In this document: piece by piece, positions 1-8,148 of the stretch | Numbering within the stretch: the first letter of the stretch is position 1 | Layout: every line of letters starts with the position of its first letter | NCBI RefSeq assembly: GCF_011170125.1 | Contig: NZ_BLLN01000005.1 | Coordinates: forward strand, 496,001-560,000 | Length of the DNA: 64,000 bases | From: Streptomyces diastaticus subsp. diastaticus | GTDB lineage: Bacteria > Actinomycetota > Actinomycetes > Streptomycetales > Streptomycetaceae | Direction: 5' to 3' | The notes under the pieces: generated by a model | The model's database searches: none | Told to the model about the DNA's origin: nothing | What the model saw: the letters and a program-made list of their open reading frames with translations, nothing else | Made by a program: the position numbers and the translations under genes

Positions 1-451
1 AGACGACCTGCGGCATGGCACGGTGCTCGTCGTCCCAGCCGTAGGCCTCACGGTCGATCAGCTCGGGGGTGAGCTTGCCGTGCGGGGTGGGAACGGTGAG
101 CAGCTTCAGCCCGCCGACCCGCTCGGGCGCCCCGCACTCGTCGACGTTGATGTGGGCGCTCTCGGCGCAGATCACCGCGCCCCAGCGGTCGGTCAGCGCC
201 TGCAGGGCGACGACATTGGCGCCCGTGCCGTTGAAGACCGGGAACGCCTGTGCCGAGCCGCCGAAGTGGCTGCGGACGACGCTCTGCAGATGCTCGGTGT
301 AGTCGTCCTCCCCGTACGCCACCTGGTGCCCGCCGTTGGCCAGGGCGAGGGCCGCCATGACCTCGGGGTGGGCTCCGGCGTAGTTGTCGCTGGCGAATCC
401 GCGGGTCTGCGGATCGTGGCGGCGCCGTGCGTCGGTGCGGGGTGGATTCAC
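1..451 (-). CDS. Threonine aldolase / beta-eliminating lyase family protein (partial, 3' end outside window)
   Basis: PLP-dependent fold-type I enzyme of the low-specificity threonine aldolase family; members cleave beta-hydroxy amino acids such as threonine to glycine and aldehyde. The visible 150 residues contain the N-terminal substrate segment (FASDNYAGAHPEV), the gating stretch YGEDDYTEHL, and the cofactor-side FNGTGANVVAL and CAESAHINVDECGAPE segments. The lysine that would bind PLP lies beyond the window edge. The GTG start at 451 overlaps the TGA of the upstream SDR gene (GTGA), so the two are probably translationally coupled in one operon with DUF6421. The family is clear; the true substrate is not. 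Confidence 0.85.
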   Translation of the reverse strand, partial: MNPPRTDARRRHDPQTRGFASDNYAGAHPEVMAALALANGGHQVAYGEDDYTEHLQSVVRSHFGGSAQAFPVFNGTGANVVALQALTDRWGAVICAESAHINVDECGAPERVGGLKLLTVPTPHGKLTPELIDREAYGWDDEHRAMPQVV

Positions 452-1215
452 GGCTTCTCGGTCAGCCACAGACGGTTTCCGTTCACTTCCCTGGTGGGGC
501 GCCCCCACGTCTCGACGATGGCCTGGGCCAGGTCGGTGACGTCGGTGAAGCCCGCGAACTTCGCGTTGGGCCGCTCGGCGCGCATCGCGTCGTGGACCAA
601 CGCCTTGACCACCAGGATCGCAGCCGCCGCGCGGGGGCCCTCGTCGCCCCCGGCCTTGCGGAAGGCGTCACCGAGGGCGAGCGTCCACGCCTCGGCGGCG
701 GCCTTGGCGGCGGCGTACGCGGCGTTGCCCGCGGTGGGCCTGCTGGCTCCCGCGGCGCTGATCAGCAGATAGCGGCCGCGGTCGCTGCGCTCCAGGGCGG
801 GGCGGAAGGCCAGCGAGGTGTTCTGGACGGTGCGGATGAGCAGCTTCTCCAGCAGGTCCCAGTCCTGGAGCGCGGCGTCGGTGAGGTCCTTGCCGCCGCG
901 CCAGCCGCCGACCAGGTGGACCAGGCCGTCGATCCGGCCGAAGTCCTTCTGGACGCGGGCGGCCCAGTCCTGGGTGGCGTGCAGGTCGAGGAGGTCGATG
1001 GTCTCGCCGATGACGGTGGCACCGCCGTGGGCGTAGCGGGCGGCGTCCACGGCCTCGGCGAGGCGCTCGACGTCGGCGTCGGCGCCGATCACGGTGGCGC
1101 CGGCCTCGGCCAGGCGCAGCAGAGTGGCCCGTCCGGCGGGCCCGGCCGCGCCGGCGACCGCGACGACGGCTCCTTCGAGGGACTGAGGGGGCGCGCTGTG
1201 CTGTGTGTCGTTCAT
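448..1215 (-). CDS. SDR family NAD(P)-dependent oxidoreductase
   Basis: A 255-residue short-chain dehydrogenase/reductase. It has the glycine-rich nucleotide site VAGAAGPAGRA near the N-terminus, a hydrophobic region around HLVGGWRGG, the catalytic serine in LLISAAGAS and the Tyr-x3-Lys pair in YAAAK. The chosen ATG at 1215 has a GGAAGG ribosome site 8 nt upstream; a GTG at 1224 overlapping the DUF6421 stop is an alternative. It sits between DUF6421 and a threonine-aldolase-like gene with overlapping ends, suggesting one pathway, possibly oxidation or reduction of the same hydroxylated substrate (inference). The substrate cannot be read from sequence. Confidence 0.88.
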   Translation of the reverse strand: MNDTQHSAPPQSLEGAVVAVAGAAGPAGRATLLRLAEAGATVIGADADVERLAEAVDAARYAHGGATVIGETIDLLDLHATQDWAARVQKDFGRIDGLVHLVGGWRGGKDLTDAALQDWDLLEKLLIRTVQNTSLAFRPALERSDRGRYLLISAAGASRPTAGNAAYAAAKAAAEAWTLALGDAFRKAGGDEGPRAAAAILVVKALVHDAMRAERPNAKFAGFTDVTDLAQAIVETWGRPTREVNGNRLWLTEKP

Positions 1216-1220
1216 GGCCG

Positions 1221-2669
1221 TCACCTTCCCGCCGGGGCGGGGGCGTCCGCACCGGTCTCACTGGCGGACCCGGCCGTTGCGGGGTCCTGGGCAGTGATCC
1301 CCTTCGTGGCGGCGATCACACCCTTGAGTTTCTTCTTGAGGGCCTCGTAGAACATGCTCAGGGGGAACTCGTCGGGCAGCACGTCGTCGACGAGCTTGCG
1401 CGGCGGGAGGGTGAGGTCGAGGGCGTCGGGGCCCTTGGCCCAGCGGGAGCCGGGGTGCGGCGCGAGGTAGGTGGAGACCAGGTCGTACGCGGCGAACCAG
1501 TGGACGAGCTTGGGGCGGTCGATGCCGTCGCGGTAGAGCTTCTCGATCTCGGCGCAGAGCTGGTTGGTGACCTGCGGGGCCCGCTCCCAGTCGATGCTGA
1601 GCTTGTTGTCGGTCCAGCGGACGACATCGTGGCGGTGGAGGTACGCGAAGAGGAGCTGGCCACCGAGACCGTCGTAGTTCCGGTTCCGCTCGCCGGTGAC
1701 CGGGAAGCGGAACATGCGGTCGAAGAGGACCGTGTACTGCACGTCGCGGCCCTGCGGGAAGCCGTCCGCCTCCAGTCGCACGGCCTCCTTGAAGGCGGTG
1801 AGGTCGCAGCGCAGCTCTTCCAGGCCGTACATCCAGAACGGCTGGCGCTGCTTGATCATGAACGGGTCGAACGGGAGGTCGCCGTGGCTGTGGGTGCGGT
1901 CGTGGACCATGTCCCACAGGACGAACGCCTGCTGGCTGCGGTCCTGGTCGGCGACGAGCGCGCGGATGTCGTCCGGCAGCTCCAGCCCCAGGATGTCCAC
2001 GGCGGCCTCGGTGACCTTGCGGAAGCGGGCCGCCTCGCGGTCGCAGAAGATGCCGCCCCAGGTGAACCGCTCGGGGGCCTCGCGGACCGCGACGGTCTCC
2101 GGGAAGAGCACGGCCGAGTTGGTGTCGTAGCCGGAGGTGAAGTCCTCGAAGGTGATGCCGCAGAACAGCGGGTTGTCGTAACGGGTGCGCTCGAGGTCGG
2201 CGAGCCAGTCGGGCCAGACCATGCGCAGCACGACCGCCTCGAAGTTGCGGTCGGGGTTGCCGTTCTGCGTGTACATCGGGAAGAGGACGAGGTGCTGGAG
2301 GCCGTCGCTGCGCCCGGCGGCGGGCTGGAAGGCGAGCAGCGCGTCGAGGAAGTCGGGTACGCCGAAGCCCTCGTCGGCCCAGCGGCGGAGGTCCGCGACG
2401 AGGGCGCGGTGGTACGCGGCGTCGTGCGGGAGGAACGGGGCGAGGGCCTCGACGCCGGTGATCACGCGTTCGACCAGGGCGCGGACCGCCTCCGGGGCGG
2501 GGGCGCCCTCAGCGGTGAGGTCGACGGAGCCGTCGGCCCGCTGGAGGCGGCGCAGTTCCTCGACGGCCTCCTTGAGCAGCGGCCAGGCGGGGTCGTCCAC
2601 CACTCGGGGAGTCCGGTCGTCGGAAGTCTGCCCCTCCCGCACGGCGTCCTGCACAAGAATTTCCGTCAT
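1221..2669 (-). CDS. DUF6421 family protein
   Basis: A 482-residue soluble protein that I recognise as the actinobacterial DUF6421 family, of unknown function. No signal peptide or membrane segment is visible. Conserved-looking stretches include VWPDWLADLERTRYDNPLF, the acid- and histidine-rich WDMVHDRTHSHGDLPFDPFM and the tryptophan-rich ELRCDLTAF region. The ATG at 2669 is preceded by GGGAGG at good spacing. It is the first gene of a three-gene operon with the SDR and the threonine-aldolase-like enzyme; its stop lies 5 nt before the SDR ATG. The His/Asp cluster near the middle could bind metal, but this is only inference. Confidence 0.75.
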   Translation of the reverse strand: MTEILVQDAVREGQTSDDRTPRVVDDPAWPLLKEAVEELRRLQRADGSVDLTAEGAPAPEAVRALVERVITGVEALAPFLPHDAAYHRALVADLRRWADEGFGVPDFLDALLAFQPAAGRSDGLQHLVLFPMYTQNGNPDRNFEAVVLRMVWPDWLADLERTRYDNPLFCGITFEDFTSGYDTNSAVLFPETVAVREAPERFTWGGIFCDREAARFRKVTEAAVDILGLELPDDIRALVADQDRSQQAFVLWDMVHDRTHSHGDLPFDPFMIKQRQPFWMYGLEELRCDLTAFKEAVRLEADGFPQGRDVQYTVLFDRMFRFPVTGERNRNYDGLGGQLLFAYLHRHDVVRWTDNKLSIDWERAPQVTNQLCAEIEKLYRDGIDRPKLVHWFAAYDLVSTYLAPHPGSRWAKGPDALDLTLPPRKLVDDVLPDEFPLSMFYEALKKKLKGVIAATKGITAQDPATAGSASETGADAPAPAGR

Positions 2670-2706
2670 GCCTCGTACCTCCCAGGAAGAACTTCACGTG
2701 CAGCTC

Positions 2707-2736
2707 ACCGTAGGCGGACGCCTCACGTCAGCACAA
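2707..2736 (-). promoter_or_regulatory. Candidate promoter of the DUF6421-SDR-aldolase operon
   Basis: On the minus strand TTGTGC (2736-2731) and TACGGT (2712-2707) are separated by 18 nt, a fair match to the HrdB-type -35/-10 pattern. It would leave a leader of roughly 30 nt before the ATG at 2669. The rest of the 2670-3044 intergenic stretch shows no gene or strong hairpin. Confidence 0.3.
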
Positions 2737-3044
2737 GAGATCCCGAAAGAAACTGCGGTCTCACACCTCGTTCGCCGATGTTTTTCCTGCCGCTACCCGG
2801 CTGCCGGAAGATACAACCCCTCTTCTTGCCTCTTTCCGCACCGTGAGTCCGCAGACCCCGACGGCCCCGGGAGGTAGCTCCAGCGTGGCCCCGCCGTGGC
2901 CCCGGCGCACGTCAGGCGGACGTTCCGGGCCGTGCGGGACCCGTTTCGCGGCCCGCCGCCGACCAGGGCCTTAGGCTTCGTGTCGACGCGGCACGGGACG
3001 GACGCACGCGGCCGCGGCACAGCCGTCGACGAAACGAGCGGATC

Positions 3045-3746
3045 TTGAACTTCCTCACCATCGGCCACCGGGGCGCCATGGGCCACGAACCGGAGAACAC
3101 CCTGCGGTCCTTCGTCCGGGCGGAGCGGTCCGGCGTCGACCTGATCGAACTCGACCTGCACCTGAGCAAGGACGGCGCCCTGGTCGTCATGCACGACGCG
3201 GAGGTCGACCGGACCACCGACGGCCGGGGCCCGATCGCCGAGAAGACCCTCGCCGAACTGCGGGAGCTCGACGCCGGAAAGGGCGAGCGCGTCCCCGTCT
3301 TCCAGGAGGTGCTGGAGGCCGTCGGCGCCCCGATCCAGGCCGAGATCAAGGACGTGGCGGCGGCCCGCGCGCTCGCCGAGGTCCTCGCCGAGCGCCGGCT
3401 CACCGACCGGGTGGAGGTCATCTCCTTCCACGACGAAGCCCTCGCGGAGACGGCCCGGCTGCTGCCCGGCGTCCGCACCGCCCTCGTGGCCAGCCGCTAC
3501 GGGACGGACGTCGTGGACCGGGCGCAGGCCGTCGGCGCGACCGCCCTGGTGCTCAACCTGCGGCGCCTGACCCTGGAGATCGCCCAGCGGGCCCACAGGT
3601 CCGGGCTGAGGTTCTTCACCTGGACGGTCAACACCGAGGAGCAGCTTCGGCTGGCCCTCGCCTTCGGCGCGGACGGCGTGACCACCGACCTCCCCGAGAT
3701 CAAGGAGGCCGCCGCCCGGTTGCGCGGGGTCAGCCGATCGGCTTGA
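3045..3746 (+). CDS. Glycerophosphodiester phosphodiesterase
   Basis: A 233-residue GDPD-family enzyme, which hydrolyses glycerophosphodiesters to glycerol-3-phosphate and an alcohol. Hallmarks are HRGAMGHEPENT at the N-terminus (metal-binding His and Glu), the ELDLHLSKDG segment and VVMHDAEVDRTTDG, then QAEIKD and the late FTWTVNT strand of the TIM barrel. No signal peptide, so it is cytoplasmic like UgpQ. The TTG at 3045 opens the conserved domain immediately and no better upstream start is seen. Its last 17 bp overlap the convergent GNAT gene. Confidence 0.9.
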   Translation: MNFLTIGHRGAMGHEPENTLRSFVRAERSGVDLIELDLHLSKDGALVVMHDAEVDRTTDGRGPIAEKTLAELRELDAGKGERVPVFQEVLEAVGAPIQAEIKDVAAARALAEVLAERRLTDRVEVISFHDEALAETARLLPGVRTALVASRYGTDVVDRAQAVGATALVLNLRRLTLEIAQRAHRSGLRFFTWTVNTEEQLRLALAFGADGVTTDLPEIKEAAARLRGVSRSA

Positions 3747-4281
3747 CCAGCAGTTCGAAGGCCAGGTCGTCGCGGAGTGGCAGGCCGAAGCGCTCGTCGC
3801 CGTACGGGAACGGCGTGGTCCGGCCGGTGCGCCGGTAGCCGCGCCGCTCGTACCAGGCGATCAGCTCCTCGCGGGCGGAGATCACCGTCATGTGCATCGC
3901 GCGCACGCCCCAGCCCTCGACGGCCAGGCGCTCGGCCTCGGCGAGGACCCGTCGGCCCACTCCCCCGCCCTGGAGACCGGGGCGGACGGCGAACATGCCG
4001 AAGTAGGCGTGGTCGCCGCGGTGGGCGAGTTGGCAGCAGGCGACCAGTCCGCCGTCCCGCTCGGCCATCAGCAGGCGGCTGCCCTCGGCCCGGATCACGT
4101 CCAGGACGTCCTGCGCGTCGGTCCGCTGCCCCGCGAGCAGGTCGGCCTCGGTGGTCCACCCGCCCCGGCTGGACTCGCCCCGGTACGCCGACTCCACCAG
4201 CGCCACCAACTGCTCCACGTCGGCCTCGGTGGCGTCGCGGTACAGCAGCTCCCCGGCTGCGGGGGCGGGCACGGTGTCCAT
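3730..4281 (-). CDS. GNAT family N-acetyltransferase
   Basis: A 183-residue acetyl-CoA-dependent N-acetyltransferase. The acetyl-CoA-binding motif A is MFAVRPGLQGGGVGRRVLAEAE, followed by the typical C-terminal YERRGYRRTGRTTPFPYGD. The reading frame stays open upstream for about 290 nt, but the ATG at 4281 has GAAAGG eight bases before it and starts at the usual family N-terminus. The acceptor substrate is unknown. It converges on, and slightly overlaps, the GDPD gene. Between 4282 and 4586 there is no further gene, only the promoter of the VOC gene. Confidence 0.88.
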   Translation of the reverse strand: MDTVPAPAAGELLYRDATEADVEQLVALVESAYRGESSRGGWTTEADLLAGQRTDAQDVLDVIRAEGSRLLMAERDGGLVACCQLAHRGDHAYFGMFAVRPGLQGGGVGRRVLAEAERLAVEGWGVRAMHMTVISAREELIAWYERRGYRRTGRTTPFPYGDERFGLPLRDDLAFELLVKPIG

Positions 4282-4574
4282 GGAACGGCCTTTCGTCGGC
4301 AGGCGGGGGCGCACGCCGGAGGCGGGCACGGCCGAGAGTAACGCGCCCCGGCGGCGGCCCGGCGGACGGTCCGGCACGCGATACGGGCGGGGCACTCGGC
4401 GGGTCCGTACGTACCCCACGGCATACGCCCCCTCGGCCACCGGGCACCTTCCGCGGCGTTCCCTCGTCGCCCGTTCCCCCCCCTCGCCGGCGCCTCCGAT
4501 CACCGGCGGGCCTTTCGGACGACCCCGCGTGGCCCCGGCCGGCCTCCGCGAAGGCCGCGCACGCGTCACGCCCC

Positions 4575-4580
4575 TAGACT
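4575..4580 (+). promoter_or_regulatory. -10 element of a probable leaderless promoter (VOC gene)
   Basis: TAGACT lies 6 nt before the ATG at 4587, so transcription would start at or next to the start codon; no Shine-Dalgarno is present. Confidence 0.45.
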
Positions 4581-4586
4581 CGCCGC

Positions 4587-4979
4587 ATGGTGCATGTGCT
4601 GAGCAGCCGGACCCTGTTGCGCCCCGCCGACCCGGAACGGTCGCGGAGCTTCTACGGCGAGACGCTCGGGCTCGCCGTCCACCGCGAGTTCGGCACCGGT
4701 CCCGAGCGGGGCACGGTGTACTTCCTCGGCAACGGCTTCCTGGAGGTCTCCGGCCGCGCCGCGGAGCCGGTCACCCCGGGCCTCGTCCTCTGGCTCCAGG
4801 TCGCCGACGTGGCCGCTGCCCACCGGGAGCTGGCGGAGCGCGGGGTGGAGGTCCTGCGGGAGCCGCGCCAGGAGCCCTGGGGGCTGGTCGAGATGTGGAT
4901 CGCGGACCCGGACGGCATCCGGATCGTGCTGGTGGAGATCCCCGCGGAGCACCCCCTGAGATACCGCCCCGGCATCTGA
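4587..4979 (+). CDS. VOC family (glyoxalase/bleomycin resistance-type) protein
   Basis: A 130-residue single-domain vicinal-oxygen-chelate protein with two beta-alpha-beta-beta-beta units: RTLLRPADPERSRSFYGETLG at the start and LWLQVADVAAAHRELAERG midway, ending in the usual WIADPDGIRIVLVE strand with its metal-site glutamate. Members are glyoxalases, dioxygenases, isomerases or drug-binding proteins; nothing here decides between them. It is transcribed alone, probably as a leaderless message, and converges on marR. Confidence 0.85.
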   Translation: MVHVLSSRTLLRPADPERSRSFYGETLGLAVHREFGTGPERGTVYFLGNGFLEVSGRAAEPVTPGLVLWLQVADVAAAHRELAERGVEVLREPRQEPWGLVEMWIADPDGIRIVLVEIPAEHPLRYRPGI

Positions 4980-4980
4980 C

Positions 4981-4996
4981 ACGGCCCCGGGGCCGT
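4981..4996. terminator. Perfect 16-bp palindrome between convergent VOC and marR genes
   Basis: ACGGCCCCGGGGCCGT is self-complementary and lies directly after the VOC stop and against the marR stop. It could act as a bidirectional terminator, though it has no unpaired loop of normal size and no T-tract. Confidence 0.35.
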
Positions 4997-5532
4997 CAGC
5001 CCTTCAGTCCGCCGAGCCGCCCCTCGAGCTGGAGGAGCAGGCCGGAGAGCAGGACGGTGAGTTCCTCGTGGCCGTCCTCGTCGAGCCCGGCGAGGACGGC
5101 CTTCTCGTACGCGAGCTGCTCGGGGAGGATGCCGTCGACGAGGTCCTGGCCGGCGTCGGTGAGGCGGACCCGGGCGACGCGGCGGTCGCGGGTGTCGGCT
5201 CGGCGCTCGACCAGCCTCCGTTCCTGGAGCTGCTTGATCCGCTTGGTCACGGCGGCGCCGGAGGAGAAGGTCTCGCGGGCCAGCTCACCAGGGGTCAGCT
5301 CGCCACCCGTCCGGCGCAACGCGCCGAGCAGGTCGAACTCGGCTCTGGTCAGTCCCGCCCGGCGCAGCGGCGCGTCCTCGGCCTGCTGGAGCAGGGCGGC
5401 GCAGCGGTTGACCCGTCCGATGATCTCCATGGGGCCGGTGTCGAGACCGGGATGGACGGACCGCCACTGCCGGATCACCCCGGCGACCGTGTCGCCGTCC
5501 CGCCGCCCCTGCTCTGCCGTGCCGGTGTTCAT
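4996..5532 (-). CDS. MarR family transcriptional regulator
   Basis: A 178-residue winged-helix repressor. The DNA-binding core runs through LTRAEFDLLGALRRTGGELT, the recognition helix AAVTKRIKQLQERRLVERR and the wing DTRDRRVARVRLT. MarR proteins usually respond to phenolic or other small ligands and repress neighbouring efflux genes. The ATG at 5532 overlaps the stop of the upstream FUSC gene (ATGA), so the regulator is the second gene of that operon and probably controls the FUSC promoter as well as itself. Confidence 0.9.
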   Translation of the reverse strand: MNTGTAEQGRRDGDTVAGVIRQWRSVHPGLDTGPMEIIGRVNRCAALLQQAEDAPLRRAGLTRAEFDLLGALRRTGGELTPGELARETFSSGAAVTKRIKQLQERRLVERRADTRDRRVARVRLTDAGQDLVDGILPEQLAYEKAVLAGLDEDGHEELTVLLSGLLLQLEGRLGGLKG

Positions 5533-7223
5533 GTGCTCGCACCCTTCGGGACGGGGAGCCCCTGTCGTCGTACTGTCGCCGCGAGCGTACGGTGCGCGGC
5601 CTGTTCGGCCAGCAGGACCTCCTGCTGGGGCAGGGCCCGCTGCCACCATTCGCCGGAGGCGGCGTCGACCGTGTGCCGCAGCTCCACCAGGGCTCCGGCG
5701 AGGCGGCGCCGGCCGCTCTCCAGGGTGGCCCGGTCGGTGCCCGGGGCGGCCAGGGCGGCATCGGCGGCGGCCTGGGCGCGGGCGGTGTCGGCGAGGGCGT
5801 CGCCGACGAGGCCGGTGGCCCGCCGGTTGGTGAGGAGGGCGGCGGCGAGGATGCCGACGGCGGCTCCGACCAGCGTGTCGACGATCCGGTCGACGGCGAG
5901 TTCCCCGGTGTTCTGGAAGTGGCCGAACTCGGTGATGAGCAGCGCCATCGGAGTGACGCAGACACTGCCGAGCCAGTAGTTGCGGCCGATGAGCGCCTCG
6001 GCCCCGAAGTTGAAGGCCAGGCAGCACAGGACGAGGGCGGCCTGGTTGAGGTGGCTCAGCGGGGCGATGGCCACGAAGAGGGCGACGCCGACGAGGTTGC
6101 CGACCACCCGCTGGACGCCCCGGGACCAGGTGAGGGTGATGTTGACCTGGAAGATCGAGGCCGCGGTGACGATCGCCCAGTACGGACGGCCGACGCCGAG
6201 GGCGTACGACAGGTATCCGGCGAGGGCGCAGCCGACGGCGGTGCGCAGCACGATGGGCAGCAGCGGCGAACCCGGGCCGAGGCCGCGCAGCAGGCGCCGG
6301 GCGGGCGTCTCCCGGTAGGCACGTTCGACGGCGACGCCCGCGATCTCGTCGGCGGTGTCCGCCACGTCGGCCGGACGGGGCACCGGGCCCGCGCCGGTGG
6401 TGCGGTCCGCCCAGTCGCGCAGCAGCGCGAAGTCGCTCTCGGCCGGGCGGAACAGGGCGGCCTCGGCGTGCACGAGCAGGTGTTCCAGGTCGCGCCGGAC
6501 CGGCGTGCGGGTCCCGGCTGCGAGCAGCGACTGCCAGGCCGCGTGGGTGGCTCCGGCCGCCTGGGCGCGGGCGCCGGCGGCGTGCTCCGGGCCCGTCTCG
6601 CGGGCCTTCGCGACGTAGGCGGCGGTGGCCCGGAGCGCGCGGCTCACCGCGATCCGCTCGGGGCCGTGCCCGCGGACGAGCGCGGGGGCCATGCAGACGG
6701 CCCAGGCGAGGACGGCGCCCCCGGCGGCGAGCGCCACCCGGCCCGGCACCTGGCCGAGGGTGGAAGGCGCGAAGAGGGTCGCGGAGGAGATGAAGGTGAG
6801 GATGAGCGGGCCGGGCGGCCCGATCCGCACGGTGTCGCAGACGCCCTTCTGCGCGGCGGCCATCAGCGCGCCGACGGCGACGAGCACGTACGGCGAGTCG
6901 GTGAGGGCGGCCACGACCAGGGCGAGCGCGAGCCCGGCGACCATGCCGGCGCAGACGCCCGCGAGGGTCCGTGCCCGGGCGGCGTACGGCAGGTTGTGGC
7001 AGTACAGGGCGCACAGCGAGCCCGCCATCGTGAACATCGCGAGGTCGATCCTGCCCAGCAGAAGCAGCGTGATGTTGGGCAGCCCGGCCGCCACGACCAC
7101 GCTGTACGCCCGCTTGTACCAGATGTCGGCGGGCGCTTTGAGGGCGAGGAGCCCGGCGAGGGGGAGGCGGTGGACGCGCCGTGCGGGGGCGGTGAGGGAG
7201 GTGGAGGGTGGTGCGCTGCTCAT
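5529..7223 (-). CDS. FUSC family membrane protein (aromatic acid exporter-like)
   Basis: A 564-residue protein with two blocks of membrane helices (about residues 40-190 and 315-450) separated by a soluble alpha-helical region, the layout of fusaric-acid-resistance/aromatic-acid-exporter proteins. Helices can be seen at VLVAVGALMAAAQ and AAVGILAAALLTN. Start at ATG 7223 with AAGG upstream. It forms a two-gene operon with the downstream marR. Likely role is export of a weak organic acid or phenolic compound (family knowledge); the substrate is not known. A second FUSC gene lies at 25.9-27.5 kb. Confidence 0.85.
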   Translation of the reverse strand: MSSAPPSTSLTAPARRVHRLPLAGLLALKAPADIWYKRAYSVVVAAGLPNITLLLLGRIDLAMFTMAGSLCALYCHNLPYAARARTLAGVCAGMVAGLALALVVAALTDSPYVLVAVGALMAAAQKGVCDTVRIGPPGPLILTFISSATLFAPSTLGQVPGRVALAAGGAVLAWAVCMAPALVRGHGPERIAVSRALRATAAYVAKARETGPEHAAGARAQAAGATHAAWQSLLAAGTRTPVRRDLEHLLVHAEAALFRPAESDFALLRDWADRTTGAGPVPRPADVADTADEIAGVAVERAYRETPARRLLRGLGPGSPLLPIVLRTAVGCALAGYLSYALGVGRPYWAIVTAASIFQVNITLTWSRGVQRVVGNLVGVALFVAIAPLSHLNQAALVLCCLAFNFGAEALIGRNYWLGSVCVTPMALLITEFGHFQNTGELAVDRIVDTLVGAAVGILAAALLTNRRATGLVGDALADTARAQAAADAALAAPGTDRATLESGRRRLAGALVELRHTVDAASGEWWQRALPQQEVLLAEQAAHRTLAATVRRQGLPVPKGAST

Positions 7224-7240
7224 ACGAAGACCTTAACAGG

Positions 7241-7258
7241 TGTTTTACTCGCGAAACA
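7241..7258. promoter_or_regulatory. Candidate MarR operator upstream of FUSC-marR operon
   Basis: An imperfect inverted repeat with arms TGTTT and AAACA around an 8-nt centre lies 18 nt before the FUSC start, where a repressor would block transcription. Size and position suit a MarR dimer, but binding is inferred. Confidence 0.4.
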
Positions 7259-7449
7259 TTTCCCGTTACACCTACCCCGCCGCGCGGCGGGACCCCTGCG
7301 GGCAGCCGGGCGCACGCCTGGCTCATCGGGCCATCACATGCGCCCCCCTTCGCACATCCGTGCGCCCGGGTGGGCCGGGTGAGGCCCGGGCATGACCATC
7401 GCGACACCGCCCGACGGGGGCGGACCACACCACCGGGGAGGACTTCACC

Positions 7450-8016
7450 GTGCACGGACCCGTCTCCGCCGCCTGGCTGCTGGTCGCGCTCTGCCTGGCG
7501 AGCGGGGCGTACTGCCTCCTGCGCATGCGCGCCCGGGGCCCCGGCGGGCAGGAGGCGGCCGGCGAGGCGCTGATGGGGTTCGGGATGGCGGTGATGGCGG
7601 TCCCCGCGGCGTTCGTCACGCTGCCGGGGGCGGTGTGGTTCGCCGGCGCGGCCGCCTTCACGGCCACCGGCGTCCACGCGATCCTGGCCGCCCGTCGCAG
7701 CCCGCACCACCTGCACCACCTCGTGGGTTCGGCGGCGATGGTCTACATGTCGCTGGTGATGGCGGCCGCCCCCACCTCCCACCACGCCCACCACACGGCC
7801 CCGGGCGGGCTGCCCGTCGTCACCGGCGTCCTCCTCGCCTACTTCGCCGGGTACGCCCTGCTCGCCGGCGTGCGCCTCATACCGGCCCCGGTCGCCGCCT
7901 CCGGGGGCCCGAGCTCCGCCGCCGGGCCCCCGGGGTGGGGGGAGCGTGCCGAGCTGGCACTCGTCTGCCGCCTCACGATGGCGATAGCCATGGTCTCGAT
8001 GCTGCTCGCCATGTGA
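7450..8016 (+). CDS. DUF5134 domain-containing membrane protein
   Basis: A 188-residue integral membrane protein with about five hydrophobic helices and a short histidine-rich loop (SHHAHHTAPGG near residue 115-122, and HHLHHL near 80). This pattern matches the actinobacterial DUF5134 family, whose function is unknown. The GTG at 7450 is preceded by GGGGAGG. The histidine clusters facing one side of the membrane may bind a metal such as copper (inference). It stands upstream of an M56 peptidase gene in the same direction but with its own spacing. Confidence 0.8.
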   Translation: MHGPVSAAWLLVALCLASGAYCLLRMRARGPGGQEAAGEALMGFGMAVMAVPAAFVTLPGAVWFAGAAAFTATGVHAILAARRSPHHLHHLVGSAAMVYMSLVMAAAPTSHHAHHTAPGGLPVVTGVLLAYFAGYALLAGVRLIPAPVAASGGPSSAAGPPGWGERAELALVCRLTMAIAMVSMLLAM

Positions 8017-8136
8017 GCGGTGACCGCCTGCCGCCCCGGTGGGCCCGCAGGCGCCCCACCGGGCCCTCCCGGACCAGCAAACGTGTCATGCGTCACTTGG
8101 TGCGACGCGGCGGGGTACCACGGCGGACGCCGCTTC

Positions 8137-8142
8137 TATGCT
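8137..8142 (+). promoter_or_regulatory. -10 element of a probable leaderless promoter (M56 gene)
   Basis: TATGCT is followed after 6 nt by ATGATG at 8149, with no ribosome-binding site in between. Confidence 0.45.
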
Positions 8143-8148
8143 GTGGCC

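Noticed and set aside
5592..7382. Plus-strand 596-codon frame opposite the FUSC gene
   Set aside because: Antisense shadow of a gene with clear membrane-family pattern; sequence is Gly/Arg/Asp repeats typical of such shadows.
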